Shown one piece after another: positions 28,702-38,480 of a stretch of DNA of 64,000 nt (its first letter is position 1; every line of letters begins with the position of its first letter). The notes below the pieces were generated by a model that saw only the letters and a program-made list of their open reading frames with translations, was not told the origin of the DNA and did not search any database. A program made the translations under genes and the position numbers. The stretch comes from a bacterium (GTDB lineage Bacteria; Cyanobacteriota; Sericytochromatia; S15B-MN24; UBA4093). The DNA lies in assembly GCA_017744355.1 (NCBI GenBank), contig JAGIBK010000006.1:231359-295358 (forward strand), given 5' to 3'.

Positions 28702-30161
28702 GAGGGCTCGACCACCACCTCAGCGCTCTTGGCCACGACCGCCTCGCGCGCGGCCATCACGCGGCCCGCCGAGCGGTAGCCCCAGAAGTAGTACACGGCC
28801 CCGCCCACCGCCAGCCAGATCAAGAAGCGGATCCAGACCTGCAAGCCCAGGCCGCTCATCAGGTACAGGTTGATGGCGATGCCCGCCAGGGGCAATCCGG
28901 GCACCCACGGGCAGCGGAAGGTGCGCGGCGCGTCGGGATCGGTCTTGCGGAGCATGATGACCCCGGCCGAGACGGCGATGAAGGCCGCGAGGGTGCCGAT
29001 GCTGACGAGATCCGCCAAGGCACTCAGGGGAACCACCGCCGCGAGCGCAGCCGTCAGCACCCCGAGCACCAGGGTGGTCTCGACCGGCGTGCCGGTGCGG
29101 GCGTGGACGTTGGACATGAAGCGGGGCATCAGCCCGTCGCGCGACATGACGTAGAGGATGCGCGACTGACCGATGGATCCGACCAGGAGCACGCTGAAGA
29201 TACCGACCACCGCCACCGCCGAGAGCAGCGCGGCGGCGCGCGGGTGGTTCAGAGTCGCGAGGGCGATCGCGAGCGGCTCGCCCACCTGGAGCTTGTCGAG
29301 GGGCAGCACGCCCGTCAGGACCGTGCCCACCGCCACGTACAGGATCGTCACGATCCCGAGCCCCGCCAGGATCCCGATGGGCAGGTTGCGCTGGGGGTCC
29401 TTGGCCTCCTCGGCCACGGTCGAGACCGCATCGAAGCCCACGAAGAGGAAGAACAGCACCGCCGCCCCCGAGACCACGCCCTGCCAGCCGAAAGGCATGT
29501 AGTTCTGCACCAGCTGGGGCTGGATGCCAGGTGCGCAGAGCGCGACGAACAAGACGAGCACCGCGAGCTTGGCGCCCACGATCAGGGCGTTGGCCCGCGC
29601 GCTCTCGCGGATCCCCAAGAGCAAGAGCCCCGTCACCAAGACCACCGCGAGCACGGCGGGTAGGTTGAACCAGCCCACCAGCTCCGTCCCCGGGATCGCT
29701 TGCCCCGGCGCGAACATGAGCTGCGGCGGGATCTCGAGGCCCACCGTCGAGAGCAGGCGATTGAGATAGCCCGCCCAGCCCGCCGCCGTGGCCGCGTTCG
29801 CCAAACCGTATTCCAGGAGCAGGTTCCAGCCGATGAACCACGCGATGACCTCGCCGAGCGTGGCGTAGGCGTAGCTGTAGGCGCTGCCTGAGATGGGGAT
29901 CATCGCCGCCAGCTCGCAGTAGCTCATGGCCGCAAGCGCGCAGGCGAGGGCCGCCAGCAAGAAGGAGAGGACCACCGCCGGTCCCGCGTGCATCGCGGCC
30001 ACCTCGCCCGGCATGATGAAGATGCCGGCGCCCACGGTGCAGCCGATGCCGAGCGCGATCAAGGACCAGGGTCCGAGCACTCGCTTGAGGCCCTTGCCGT
30101 GCTCTGCCTGCTCACGTTTCAGGAGCTGAAGGGACTTCTTCCGGAAGATGGTGTCGCGCAT
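28698..30161 (-). CDS. APC-superfamily amino acid permease (CAT-like)
   Basis: 487 residues, about 12-13 membrane helices. It has the substrate-binding first helix motif GIGCTVGAGIFIMPG and the stretch SGSAYSYAYATLGEVIAWFIGW, typical of bacterial cationic or branched amino-acid transporters of the YfnA/CAT group. Substrate is not readable from sequence. ATG 30161 has GAGG 10 bp upstream; in-frame sequence further upstream lacks transporter features. A TACGAT -10-like box lies near 30204-30199. The stop overlaps the HD gene start. Confidence 0.92.
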   Translation of the reverse strand: MRDTIFRKKSLQLLKREQAEHGKGLKRVLGPWSLIALGIGCTVGAGIFIMPGEVAAMHAGPAVVLSFLLAALACALAAMSYCELAAMIPISGSAYSYAYATLGEVIAWFIGWNLLLEYGLANAATAAGWAGYLNRLLSTVGLEIPPQLMFAPGQAIPGTELVGWFNLPAVLAVVLVTGLLLLGIRESARANALIVGAKLAVLVLFVALCAPGIQPQLVQNYMPFGWQGVVSGAAVLFFLFVGFDAVSTVAEEAKDPQRNLPIGILAGLGIVTILYVAVGTVLTGVLPLDKLQVGEPLAIALATLNHPRAAALLSAVAVVGIFSVLLVGSIGQSRILYVMSRDGLMPRFMSNVHARTGTPVETTLVLGVLTAALAAVVPLSALADLVSIGTLAAFIAVSAGVIMLRKTDPDAPRTFRCPWVPGLPLAGIAINLYLMSGLGLQVWIRFLIWLAVGGAVYYFWGYRSAGRVMAAREAVVAKSAEVVVEPS

Positions 30162-30306
30162 GCAGCTAGGACCTCGTAGCGAAAGGAACGTCCGTGCTAT
30201 CGTATCACACGCCGCCTCGGCTCGGCGGCGCCAGGGGCGCCGCCCGGGCAACGGGTGTGATAGAATTGATCGTCCTTCCCGTGGCCCTCGGTGGGCCTGT
30301 GCTTTC

Positions 30307-31449
30307 GTGACCACTAAAGGGTTTGGCCCGATACTTGATGCGCCTGTGAGACGCTCCATCCCATCCAAACGCCAGGCGCCCGCCGCCAGCCGCAGCACCG
30401 CCAAGCGCCCGATCTGGCCGATCGTAGGGGCGGTGGCTTCGCTTCCCATCTTCTTCGTCGGCGGCATGATCGCCGGCGAGATCACGAAATCCCTGGTCTC
30501 GACGCGGGTGGTCGAGATGTCCTCGGACACCCCGCTCGCCGCCGCCAGCGCCGACCAGATGAAGCTCGACCTCAGCAAAGAGGCGCAGGTCGCCGTCCTG
30601 GACCCCGCCACCATCCGCATGGAGCTGGCCCGCGGCTGGGAGCACGAGCGCGTCGCCTTCCAGGACCCCACCGGCCTTCTGTACTTCAGCGGCCCCTTCT
30701 TCGAAGAGCGCAAGGGCGACAACGACTACTACGCCCGCGCCATCGGGGATTTGTACTTCGACGACCACCTGGAGCTCGCCACCCCCGTCAGCCGCCCCTT
30801 CGCCGATCGCCGCTACTACATGGCCCTGCGGCGCTCGGGCACCGTCGAGTTCGGCTACAGCGGCTGGCGCCCCGGCTACGAGGAGAAGTACTCGGCCTTC
30901 GTGGGCGGTCTGGGTTACCTGTACAGCCCGTACGACGCGGCCCCTGACTACAGCGACCCCTACACCGGTCTCAAGCAAGAGCTCCACAACATGATCCCGC
31001 GCGAGCGCCTGTTGGTGGGTCGCGACTCCGAAGGGCACCTGGTGGTCATGAAGACCCTGCCCATGCCCCTTACGACCGCGAGCTGGCTCGCCAAGAGCAA
31101 GGGGATGGTCGAGGCCTACTACCTGGACCAGGGCAACAAGGCGCGCTTCGTCGTGCCGGGCCGGGTGCAGGACAACCCGCGCTACAACCTGCCCTACATG
31201 CTGCGCATCTCGGACAGTTCGAGCCCGCCGCTGCTCTTCTCGCCGCCTCCGCCGCTCGACGAGTACCAGCTCCACCACAAGAAGCGCAAGCCGCACGTCA
31301 AGAAGACGCCGACGCCCGAGCCCACCACGTCCCTCGACGAGGCAACGAGCCCGAGCACCCCGGCTCCGGTCTCGACCCCCGCGGCGCCGAGCATCGACGA
31401 GCCGGTGCCGACCCAGAACTCCATCGACGAGCCATCGCTTCCCGAATAA
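30307..31449 (+). CDS. Membrane-anchored protein with proline-rich tail, function unknown
   Basis: About 380 residues from GTG 30307; GTG 30346 is an alternative, since neither has an ideal ribosome site. After a basic N-terminus comes one membrane segment (IWPIVGAVASLPIFFVGGMI). A soluble domain of about 250 residues rich in Tyr/Asp follows (GLGYLYSPYDAAPDYSDPY), and a C-terminal tail of Pro/Thr/Ser with repeated SIDEP (three close copies). I do not recognise a family. A TAGAAT box (30261-30266) could be its -10. It ends just before a strong bidirectional terminator. Confidence 0.75.
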   Translation: MTTKGFGPILDAPVRRSIPSKRQAPAASRSTAKRPIWPIVGAVASLPIFFVGGMIAGEITKSLVSTRVVEMSSDTPLAAASADQMKLDLSKEAQVAVLDPATIRMELARGWEHERVAFQDPTGLLYFSGPFFEERKGDNDYYARAIGDLYFDDHLELATPVSRPFADRRYYMALRRSGTVEFGYSGWRPGYEEKYSAFVGGLGYLYSPYDAAPDYSDPYTGLKQELHNMIPRERLLVGRDSEGHLVVMKTLPMPLTTASWLAKSKGMVEAYYLDQGNKARFVVPGRVQDNPRYNLPYMLRISDSSSPPLLFSPPPPLDEYQLHHKKRKPHVKKTPTPEPTTSLDEATSPSTPAPVSTPAAPSIDEPVPTQNSIDEPSLPE

Positions 31450-31457
31450 CCCAAAAA

Positions 31458-31490
31458 GAAACACCCGCCGGAAGCTCCGGCGGGTGTTTC
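31458..31490. terminator. Bidirectional terminator
   Basis: 15-bp perfect stem (31458-31472 with 31476-31490), loop AGC. Flanked by CCAAAAA on the left, giving a T-run on the - strand, and GTTTC on the right. It separates the convergent unknown gene and sucD. Confidence 0.92.
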
Positions 31491-31502
31491 GCTAGCGGGG
31501 TC

Positions 31503-32396
31503 TTACTTGACCGCGGCGAGCTTCTTGAGGCGCTCGACCACCAGGTCGCCGATCTCGGCGGTGGTGTTGGCGACGGGCACGCCCGCCGCTTCGAGAGCCG
31601 CGACCTTCGCCTCGGCGGTACCCTTGTTGCCCGAAACGATGGCGCCGGCGTGGCCCATGCGCTTGCCCTTGGGGGCAGTGCGGCCGCCGATGAAGCCCAC
31701 GACCGGCTTGGTCATGGTCTTGATGTACTCGGCAGCGATTTCCTCGTCCTCGCCGCCGATCTCACCGGCCATGACGACCAGCTCGGTGGCGGGGTCGGCT
31801 TCGAACGCCTTGAGGACGTCGATGAAGCGGGTCCCGATGATGGGGTCGCCGCCGATACCGACGATCGAGGTCTGGCCGTAGCCGCGGTTGGTCAGGTCAG
31901 CCGCGATCTCGTAGGTCAGGGTCCCCGAGCGCGAGACGACGCCCACGGTGCCGGGCTTGAAGATGTGGCCGGGCATGATGCCCATCTTGCACTCGCCGGG
32001 GGTGGTGAGGCCGGGGCAGTTGGGGCCGATCAGCATCGACTTGGGCGAGCGCTGAAGGACCTGGTTGACCTTGATCATGTCGTGCAGGGGCACGCCCTCG
32101 GTGATGCAGACGATGAGGGGAACCTCAGCGTCCAGCGCCTCGAGGATCGAGTCCGCGGCGAAGGCGGGGGGCACGAAGATGATGCTGGCGTTGATTTCGG
32201 GATGGCTCTTGAGGGCATCCTTGACCGTGTCGTACACGGGCAGGCCGAAGGCCTCCTGGCCACCCTTGCCGGGGGTCACGCCCGCGACGATGGTGCCGGG
32301 GCCGTAAGCCATCATCTGCTGGGTGTGGAAACCGCCCTCGCGGCCGGTGATGCCCTGGACGAGCACCCGGGTATCCTTGTTGATGAAAATGCTCAT
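31503..32396 (-). CDS. sucD: Succinyl-CoA synthetase alpha subunit
   Basis: 297 residues, full length. CoA-binding Rossmann start ([18 protein letters not shown]), [20 protein letters not shown], and the phosphohistidine in [17 protein letters not shown]. With SucC it converts succinyl-CoA to succinate with nucleotide triphosphate formation in the TCA cycle. It lies 28 bp downstream of sucC. Confidence 0.98.
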   Translation of the reverse strand: MSIFINKDTRVLVQGITGREGGFHTQQMMAYGPGTIVAGVTPGKGGQEAFGLPVYDTVKDALKSHPEINASIIFVPPAFAADSILEALDAEVPLIVCITEGVPLHDMIKVNQVLQRSPKSMLIGPNCPGLTTPGECKMGIMPGHIFKPGTVGVVSRSGTLTYEIAADLTNRGYGQTSIVGIGGDPIIGTRFIDVLKAFEADPATELVVMAGEIGGEDEEIAAEYIKTMTKPVVGFIGGRTAPKGKRMGHAGAIVSGNKGTAEAKVAALEAAGVPVANTTAEIGDLVVERLKKLAAVK

Positions 32397-32424
32397 GATG
32401 TAATCCTTTTGCTCAGGGCAATCG

Positions 32425-33558
32425 TTAGCGGCCGTAGGCCAGGTCGACGACCTTCTTGGCGGCTTCCTGCATGGTGGCGGCCGGGATCAGGTTGGACCCG
32501 GCGAGGAGCTTGCGGCCCTCTTCCTCGGCCGTCCCCGAGAGGCGGACCACGATGGGCACGTTGATCTCCATGCCCGAGGTCGCCTCGAGGACGCCCTTGG
32601 CCACTTCGTCGCAGCGGGTGATGCCGCCGAAGATGTTGATGAGCACGCCCTTGGGCTTCTCCATCATGACGACTTCGAGGGCGTTCTTGACGACCGCAGC
32701 CTTGGCGCCGCCGCCGATGTCGAGGAAGTTCGCCGCAGCGCCGCCCTCGCGGCCCACCGCGTCGAGCGTGGTCATGACCAGGCCGGCGCCGTTGCCCATG
32801 ATGCCGATGTCGCCGTCCAGGTGGACGTAGGTCAGGCCGCGGGTGCGGGCCTCGTCCTCGATGGCGTTGTCCTCTTCGGACTCCTGCCAGGCGGCGAGCT
32901 CAGGCTGACGGAACAGGGCGTTCTCGTCGATGTCCATCTTGCAGTCGGCCGCGATGACGGTGCCTTCCTTGGTGACGACCAGGGGGTTGATCTCGGCAAG
33001 GGTCGCGTCCGACTGGATGAAGGCCTTGTAGAGGAGCTTCAGGAACTTGGTGTATTCCTTGATGTAGGCGCGGTCGAGCTTGGCGTCGAAGATCAGCTGG
33101 CGGATCTGGTAGTCGGTGAGGCCCAGGGCGGGATCGACCCAGATCTTGGCGAGCTTCTCGGGGGTCTTCTCGGCCACCTCTTCGATGTCCATGCCGCCCT
33201 CGGCGCTGACCATGACGACGACCTTGCGCGCATCGCGGTCGAAGATCATGCCCAGGTAGTATTCCTTGTCGATGTTGACGCCTTCCTCGACGAGGACCTT
33301 CTTGACGATGAGACCCTTGAGGTCCATCCCGAGGATCTGCTTGCCCATGTCGTAGGCTTCGTTCGGGGTCTTGGCGAGCTTGACGCCGCCGGCCTTGCCG
33401 CGGCCGCCGACGTGGACCTGCGCCTTGACGACGACGAGCTTGCCGAACTCGGTGGCGATGTTCTTGACTTCGTCAGGCGAATAGGCGACCTGGCCGCGCG
33501 GGGTGGGCACGCCGTACTTGGCGAGAACCTGCTTGGCCTGGAACTCATGAATCTTCAT
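32425..33558 (-). CDS. sucC: Succinyl-CoA synthetase beta subunit
   Basis: 377 residues from the ATG before [20 protein letters not shown], the standard SucC N-terminus. ATP-grasp domain with [18 protein letters not shown]; the C-terminal CoA-ligase domain has [15 protein letters not shown]. It grasps the nucleotide and receives phosphate from SucD. First gene of the sucCD operon with its own promoter at 33639-33667. The open frame upstream of 33558 is not coding. Confidence 0.98.
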   Translation of the reverse strand: MKIHEFQAKQVLAKYGVPTPRGQVAYSPDEVKNIATEFGKLVVVKAQVHVGGRGKAGGVKLAKTPNEAYDMGKQILGMDLKGLIVKKVLVEEGVNIDKEYYLGMIFDRDARKVVVMVSAEGGMDIEEVAEKTPEKLAKIWVDPALGLTDYQIRQLIFDAKLDRAYIKEYTKFLKLLYKAFIQSDATLAEINPLVVTKEGTVIAADCKMDIDENALFRQPELAAWQESEEDNAIEDEARTRGLTYVHLDGDIGIMGNGAGLVMTTLDAVGREGGAAANFLDIGGGAKAAVVKNALEVVMMEKPKGVLINIFGGITRCDEVAKGVLEATSGMEINVPIVVRLSGTAEEEGRKLLAGSNLIPAATMQEAAKKVVDLAYGR

Positions 33559-33638
33559 GTGGTGGGGATCTCCCTGGTCTTGATGGGGCGATGTGGCGCT
33601 CAAGAAGGGATGTTGACACCTTCGAGCGCGTCGCGTCC

Positions 33639-33667
33639 ATTCTACCAAGCGCGCCGCCATCCCACAA
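33639..33667 (-). promoter_or_regulatory. Promoter of sucCD
   Basis: On the - strand: TTGTGG (33667-33662), 17-bp spacer, TAGAAT (33644-33639). It lies about 80 bp before the sucC start and after the purA stop. Confidence 0.72.
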
Positions 33668-33697
33668 GGAACGGCGGCGCTTATCAAGCAAGGGTTA

Positions 33698-34981
33698 TCA
33701 GGCGAAGAGGTCCGTGCGGATCATCGTTGCCGCTCGATCCGCCCCGACCGAGACCATGGCGATGGGGACGCCGGTCAGCTCCTCGAGGCGCTCCAGGTAG
33801 GTCCGGGCCTTCGCCGGCAGCTCTTCGAAGCGGCGCAGGTGACCGGTCGGCTCCTGCCAGCCGGGCCAGGTCTCGTAGATCGGCTCGCAGGCCGCCAGTT
33901 CCTCGGCGTCATAGGGGAGTTCGGTGATCGTCTCGCCGTGGAGGCGGTAGGCGACTGCCACCTTGATCTCGTCGAAGCCGTCGAGCACGTCGAGCTTGGT
34001 GATGCAGAGGGCATCCAGCCCGCTCGCGCGTGCCGCGAGGCGCAGGGCCACCGCGTCAAACCAGCCGCAGCGGCGCGGCCGGCCGGTGGTGGTGCCGTAC
34101 TCGTGACCCGCGTCGCGGAGGCGATCGCCCGTCTCGTCGAAGAGCTCGGTCGGGAAGGGACCGCCGCCCACCCGGGTGGCGTAGGCCTTGGCGATGCCGA
34201 GCACCCGGTCGATGGCGCCGGGACCGACGCCCGTGCCGACCGCGGCCCCACCCGCCACCGGGTAGCTGGAGGTCACGAAGGGGTAGGTGCCCATGTCGAT
34301 GTCGAGCAGCACCCCCTGGGCCCCCTCGAACAGGACGCGATCGCCCCGCTTCACCGCCTCGTGCAGCATCAGCGAGGTATCGGCCACGTGGGGGCGCAGC
34401 CTTTCGCCCATTTCGAGCAGGTCCGTCGCCATGGGCTCCAGCGAAAGCGGGGCGTGGCCGTAGACCTTCACCAGCGTCTCGTTGACCCGCACCAGGGCCT
34501 CTTCGAGCTTCTTGCGGAAGCGCTCGGGCTTGAGCAGGTCCATCACTCGGAAGCCGCGGCGCAGGTACTTGTCGCCGTAGGCCGGGCCGATGCCGCGGCC
34601 GGTGGTGCCGATCTTGTTGGCGCGCCGCTCCTCTTCGAGGCGATCGAGCAGCTTGTGGTAGGGCATGATGACGTGTGCCAAGGGACTCACCGAGAGGTTG
34701 TCCAGCGAGAGATCCTGGGCCCAGAGGCCGTCCAGCTCGGCGACGAAGGCCTCGGGGTCGAGCACCGTGCCGTTGCCCACGAAGCACCGGACATGGGGGT
34801 AGAGGATGCCCGAGGGCACCAGGTGCAGCTTGAGGGTCCTGTCCCCGACGATGACGGTGTGGCCTGCGTTGTTGCCGCCGCCGTAGCGCACGATCACGTC
34901 CGCGCGCTCTGCGAGCAAGTCGGTGATCTTGCCCTTCCCCTCGTCTCCCCACTGGGCTCCGACGACTGCGACGTTGGCCAC
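33698..34981 (-). CDS. purA: Adenylosuccinate synthetase
   Basis: 427 residues, normal length. GTP/IMP site at the N-terminus (VVGAQWGDEGKGKITD) and YGGGNNAGHTV. Further IMP-binding parts are GTTGRGIGPAYGDK and the C-terminal GTTTGRPRRCGWFDAVAL. It makes adenylosuccinate from IMP, Asp and GTP. GTG start with AGGAGG upstream. It is 24 bp downstream of dnaB, probably in the same transcript. Confidence 0.98.
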   Translation of the reverse strand: MANVAVVGAQWGDEGKGKITDLLAERADVIVRYGGGNNAGHTVIVGDRTLKLHLVPSGILYPHVRCFVGNGTVLDPEAFVAELDGLWAQDLSLDNLSVSPLAHVIMPYHKLLDRLEEERRANKIGTTGRGIGPAYGDKYLRRGFRVMDLLKPERFRKKLEEALVRVNETLVKVYGHAPLSLEPMATDLLEMGERLRPHVADTSLMLHEAVKRGDRVLFEGAQGVLLDIDMGTYPFVTSSYPVAGGAAVGTGVGPGAIDRVLGIAKAYATRVGGGPFPTELFDETGDRLRDAGHEYGTTTGRPRRCGWFDAVALRLAARASGLDALCITKLDVLDGFDEIKVAVAYRLHGETITELPYDAEELAACEPIYETWPGWQEPTGHLRRFEELPAKARTYLERLEELTGVPIAMVSVGADRAATMIRTDLFA

Positions 34982-35005
34982 GATGCCTCCTATATCTGCG
35001 GGTGT

Positions 35006-36373
35006 TTACGCGGGTTCGGCCATGGTGGGCTGGGCGGTCAGGTTCTCGAAGCGAGTGTGCTCCTTCTCGAAGAAGAGCTTGACCGTACCCACCGGGCCGT
35101 TACGGTGCTTGGCGAGGATGACCTCGGCGACGTTCTTGTCCAGGCTCTCCTGGTTGTAGTACTCGTCGCGGTAGATGAACATCACGATGTCGGCGTCCTG
35201 CTCGATGGCGCCCGATTCGCGCAGGTCCGAGAGCATCGGGCGCTTGTCGGTACGGCTCTCGACCGCGCGGCTGAGCTGCGAGAGGGCGATGATCGGCACG
35301 TTCAGCTCGCGGGCGAGCGCCTTGAGGTTACGCGAGATGGCCGAGATCTCCTGCACGCGGTTGCCGTCCGAGCTGCTGCCGCCGCCGCTCATCAGCTGCA
35401 AGTAGTCGATGACGATGAGCCCCAGTTCCTTCTTCTCGAGAGCCTTGAGGCGGCGCGCTTTGCCGCGCACCTCCATGACCGTGATGGCCGGGGTGTCGTC
35501 GATGTAGATGGGGCTCGAAGCCAAGGAGCCGATGGCCTCGGTCAGCTTGGGCCAGTCGGTCTCCGAGAGGAAGCCCGTCTTGATGCGGTGGGCGTTGATG
35601 CGGGCCTCGGAGCAGATCAGACGCTGTGCGAGCTGCTCCTTCGACATTTCCAGGCTGAAGACCATGACGGGCAGGTTGTTGAGCTTGGCGATGTTCTGGG
35701 CGAGGTTGAGCGCGAACGAGGTCTTCCCCATCGCCGGACGGGCCGCGAGGACGATCATGTCCGACGAGTGCAGGCCGCTCATCATGTAGTCGAGGTCGTA
35801 GTACCCGGTCGCGTAGCCCATGACGTTGTCTTGGTTCTCGTACCGGTGCTCGATGGTCTCGAAGGTGTCGCGCAGGATGTCCTTGATGTGCGAGATGTCC
35901 TTGGAGGTGCGCCGGCCCTGGGCCACGTCGAAGATGATCCGCTCGGCCTCGTCGATGGTCTCGTCGAGCTTCTGGGTCTGGGAGTAGCCGAGTTCGACGA
36001 TCTTGGTGCCGCCCGTGATGAGCGCGCGCAGAGCGGCCTTCTCTTCGACGATGCGGGCGTAGTACTCGGCGTTGGCGGCCGTCGGGATCGACGCCGCCAG
36101 GTCCATCAGGTAGGTGTAGCCGCCGATCTCGTCCAGGCGGTTCGCGGTGCGCAGATCGGTCGAGACCGTGACAAGGTCGACCGGCTCGCCGCGCTCGGCG
36201 ACCCTGAGGATCGTCTCGTAGAGGGTCGCATGCGCGTGGCGGTAGAAGGACTCCGGCTTGAGGATCTCGGAGACCCGCACCAGGGCGTCGGCCGAAATGA
36301 GCAGCGCGCCGAGCACCGATTGCTCGGCCTCGATGCTCTGGGGGGGAATTCGCTCTAGAAGAGGATCTTGCAT
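35006..36373 (-). CDS. dnaB: Replicative DNA helicase
   Basis: 455 residues. N-terminal domain (about 10-115), linker, and RecA-like ATPase with Walker A LAARPAMGKTSFALN, Walker B LIVIDYLQLM and ALSQLSRAVESRTDKRP. No intein interrupts it. It unwinds DNA ahead of the fork as a hexamer. It follows rplI after an 88-bp gap holding a nested hairpin, and precedes purA; the rplI-dnaB order is common in bacteria. Confidence 0.98.
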   Translation of the reverse strand: MQDPLLERIPPQSIEAEQSVLGALLISADALVRVSEILKPESFYRHAHATLYETILRVAERGEPVDLVTVSTDLRTANRLDEIGGYTYLMDLAASIPTAANAEYYARIVEEKAALRALITGGTKIVELGYSQTQKLDETIDEAERIIFDVAQGRRTSKDISHIKDILRDTFETIEHRYENQDNVMGYATGYYDLDYMMSGLHSSDMIVLAARPAMGKTSFALNLAQNIAKLNNLPVMVFSLEMSKEQLAQRLICSEARINAHRIKTGFLSETDWPKLTEAIGSLASSPIYIDDTPAITVMEVRGKARRLKALEKKELGLIVIDYLQLMSGGGSSSDGNRVQEISAISRNLKALARELNVPIIALSQLSRAVESRTDKRPMLSDLRESGAIEQDADIVMFIYRDEYYNQESLDKNVAEVILAKHRNGPVGTVKLFFEKEHTRFENLTAQPTMAEPA

Positions 36374-36407
36374 CTCGGCTCCGGCTGAAAGTGGCTTGAA
36401 CAGGGAA

Positions 36408-36451
36408 AGCGAGGGTCATGTACCCGCCTCAAGCAGGCGATAACCCTCGCT
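36408..36451. other. Nested hairpin between rplI and dnaB
   Basis: AGCGAGGGT (36408-36416) pairs with ACCCTCGCT (36443-36451), enclosing a smaller GCCT/AGGC stem. No T-tract follows. It may stabilise or attenuate the rplI-dnaB transcript, or separate ribosomal and helicase expression. Confidence 0.55.
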
Positions 36452-36461
36452 CCTAGACCGT

Positions 36462-36911
36462 TTACTTGGCCTCGACGACGTGGACGCGCAGCTTGGCGGT
36501 CACCTCGGGGTGGACCTTGACGGCGAGATCGTAGTAGCCGAGGGCGCGGATGGCGTCCTCCATCTCGATCTTGCGCTTGTCGATCTCGAAGCCGGTCTGC
36601 TTCTTGGTCTCGAGGGCGATCTCCTTGGCGGTGATGGCGCCGTAGAGGCGGCCGCCCTCGCCGGCCTTGGCCGGCATCGTCACGGTCTTCTCGGCGATCT
36701 TGCCGGCGTACTCCTGCATCTCGGCCTTGAGCTTCTCAGCCTTGATCGCCTCGCGCTTGGCCTTGTCGGCCACGGCCTTGAGGGCCGTCTCGGTGGCCTC
36801 GGCGGCGAGGTTACGCGGCATGAGGTAGTTGCGGGCGTAGCCTTCGGACACGTCCACGATCTGACCGGCCTTGCCGATGTCCTTGACGTCCTTGTTGAGG
36901 ATGACGCGCAT
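36462..36911 (-). CDS. rplI: 50S ribosomal protein L9
   Basis: 149 residues. The N-terminal domain is canonical (MRVILNKDVKDIGKAGQIVD, then EGYARNYLMPRNLA), followed by the long connecting helix (ALKAVADKAKREAIKAEKLK) and the C-terminal domain ending HPEVTAKLRVHVVEAK. It binds 23S rRNA. ATG 36911 has AGAAGGGAAG upstream. It lies 14 bp after yajQ. Confidence 0.98.
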   Translation of the reverse strand: MRVILNKDVKDIGKAGQIVDVSEGYARNYLMPRNLAAEATETALKAVADKAKREAIKAEKLKAEMQEYAGKIAEKTVTMPAKAGEGGRLYGAITAKEIALETKKQTGFEIDKRKIEMEDAIRALGYYDLAVKVHPEVTAKLRVHVVEAK

Positions 36912-36925
36912 GATGGGCTTCCCTT

Positions 36926-37417
36926 CTAGCGATAGTTGACGAACTGCAGCTCGATGTCGAGGTCGACGCCCTTGAGGGCGGCGATCACCGTCTGGAGGTC
37001 GTCCTTGCTCTTGCCGGTGACGCGGATCTGGTCGTCCTGGATCTGCGCCTGGACCTTGAGCTTCTTCTCCTTGATCAGGTTGGTGATTTTCTTGGCGCGG
37101 TCCTTGTCGATACCCTGACGGATGGTCAGCGTCTGCTTGACCGTGCCGCCGAGTCCCGCCTCGACCTTGCCGTGCTCCAGGCCCTTGAGGGGGATGTTCC
37201 GCTTGATCATGCGGTTCTCGAGGATGTCGACGACGTTCTTGAGCTTGAGCTCGTCGGGCGCCTTGACCGAGATGGTCTCCTTCTCGAGGGTCAGCTCGCA
37301 GCCGGTGCCCTTGAGGTCGAAGCGGTTCTCGATCTCCTTGTTGGCTTGATGGATGGCATCGGTCATCGCGGGCATATCGACCTGCGAGACGATGTCGAAC
37401 GAGGATTCTTTGGACAT
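36926..37417 (-). CDS. yajQ: YajQ-family nucleotide/RNA-binding protein
   Basis: 163 residues, the standard YajQ length, with two ferredoxin-like lobes: SFDIVSQVDMPAMTDAIHQA, NRFDLKGTGCELTLEKE, and RVTGKSKDDLQTVIAALKG. Family members bind nucleic acid or cyclic di-GMP; in Xanthomonas a YajQ protein is a c-di-GMP effector. First gene of a yajQ-rplI-dnaB-purA run. Upstream are a TAGAAT box (37493-37488) and a small GC hairpin (37450-37467) in the leader. Confidence 0.93.
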   Translation of the reverse strand: MSKESSFDIVSQVDMPAMTDAIHQANKEIENRFDLKGTGCELTLEKETISVKAPDELKLKNVVDILENRMIKRNIPLKGLEHGKVEAGLGGTVKQTLTIRQGIDKDRAKKITNLIKEKKLKVQAQIQDDQIRVTGKSKDDLQTVIAALKGVDLDIELQFVNYR

Positions 37418-37487
37418 TTGACGAAATCTCCGCGAGAGGCGCTAACATTCGCCCGATCGACCGGGCGTTTCTTGCCTTGCAAGGGTT

Positions 37488-37493
37488 ATTCTA
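37488..37493 (-). promoter_or_regulatory. -10 box of the yajQ-rplI-dnaB-purA run
   Basis: TAGAAT on the - strand, about 70 bp before the yajQ start. The -35 (GCGTCA at 17 bp) is poor. Confidence 0.4.
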
Positions 37494-37509
37494 CCATTCG
37501 CCTGCTTCC

Positions 37510-37538
37510 TTGACGCTCACCCCCCGACTGGGTAGAGT
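37510..37538 (+). promoter_or_regulatory. Promoter of the rlmH-DUF1934-argS operon
   Basis: TTGACG (37510-37515), 17-bp spacer, TAGAGT (37533-37538), about 40 bp before the TTG start of rlmH. It overlaps the divergent yajQ promoter region. Confidence 0.65.
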
Positions 37539-37579
37539 GGAAATTCTGACTAAGCATAGGTTAAGGCGGAAGAACGAAG

Positions 37580-38047
37580 TTGAAGTGGTCGGTCGTCGCC
37601 GTCGGGCGGGTCAAGGAGAGCTGGTACCGCGAGGCGATCGCTGAGTACCACGGCAGGCTCCAGCGCTATCGCCCCGTCTCGCTGGTCGAGGTGAGCGAAG
37701 AGCGCCTGATCCAGGGACGCGAGGCGCAAGTGATGCGCAAGGAGGCCGAGCGCCTCGAAGCGGCCTGCCCTCCCGGCATCCGCATCGCGCTAACCGAGCG
37801 CGGCGCGCGGGTCACGACCCAGCAACTCGCAGACAAGCTCGCAGCCTTCGAAGGCCAGGGCGTCCCGCACCTCTCGTTCGTGCTGGGGGGCCCGCAGGGG
37901 CTCGACGCCGACTTCGTCAAATCCTGCCAGTGGGAGCTCTCGCTCTCTCCGTTGACTTTCCCCTACCAGCTCGCGCGCCTGGTCCTGGTCGAGCAGCTCT
38001 ACCGCTGCGAGACCCTCAGGCGCGGCGAGCCTTACCACAAGGCGTAG
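37580..38047 (+). CDS. rlmH: 23S rRNA (pseudouridine-1915-N3)-methyltransferase
   Basis: 155 residues. SPOUT methyltransferase of the RlmH family: N-terminal KWSVVAVGRVKESWYREAIA, the SAM knot LSFVLGGPQGLD, and the C-terminal SLSPLTFPYQLARLVLVEQL with YHKA at the end. It methylates pseudouridine 1915 of 23S rRNA. TTG start. Confidence 0.96.
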   Translation: MKWSVVAVGRVKESWYREAIAEYHGRLQRYRPVSLVEVSEERLIQGREAQVMRKEAERLEAACPPGIRIALTERGARVTTQQLADKLAAFEGQGVPHLSFVLGGPQGLDADFVKSCQWELSLSPLTFPYQLARLVLVEQLYRCETLRRGEPYHKA

Positions 38048-38054
38048 GCGCACG

Positions 38055-38480
38055 ATGAAGCATCCCGTCTCGATCCGCGTCGAGAGCGTCCAGCTCGACG
38101 CCGAGGGCAACGAGGCCCGGACCGAAAACCAGTACGAGGGCACCTGGTACCAGCAGGAGACCTCGGACTACGTCATCTATCAGGACGAGGGGGTCCAGAC
38201 CACCCTGCGCTGGGATGCGAACGAGTGGCGCCTGTTCCGCCGCGGCCCTGAGCTCGAGGGCTTCCAGCTCTTTCGGCTCGACAAACCGACCGAGACCGAG
38301 CTGCGGGTGCAGACGAGCACCCTGCCGCTCAAGACCACGACCCACCGCATGCAGGTGGCCCCTTTGCCCCAGGGCCGCGAGCTGGTGCTCGACTACACCC
38401 TGGAATCCGGCCCCGAGCTCATCGGGAACTTCACGCTGATCATCCAACTGAAAACGCACGAGGACGAAACCCATGGCTAA
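38055..38480 (+). CDS. DUF1934 (YwiB-like) beta-barrel protein
   Basis: 141 residues, small lipocalin-like protein of the DUF1934 family: starts HPVSIRVESVQLDAEGNEAR, ends with paired strands (ELVLDYTLESGPELIGNFTL). No signal peptide. In Bacillus the homologue ywiB sits directly before argS, and the same order is seen here, with an 8-bp overlap into argS. Function unknown. Confidence 0.85.
   Translation: MKHPVSIRVESVQLDAEGNEARTENQYEGTWYQQETSDYVIYQDEGVQTTLRWDANEWRLFRRGPELEGFQLFRLDKPTETELRVQTSTLPLKTTTHRMQVAPLPQGRELVLDYTLESGPELIGNFTLIIQLKTHEDETHG

Noticed and set aside
33839..36358. A + strand frame of over 800 codons opposite purA and dnaB
   Set aside because: Antisense shadow of two conserved genes; composition Val/Asp/His-rich without motifs.
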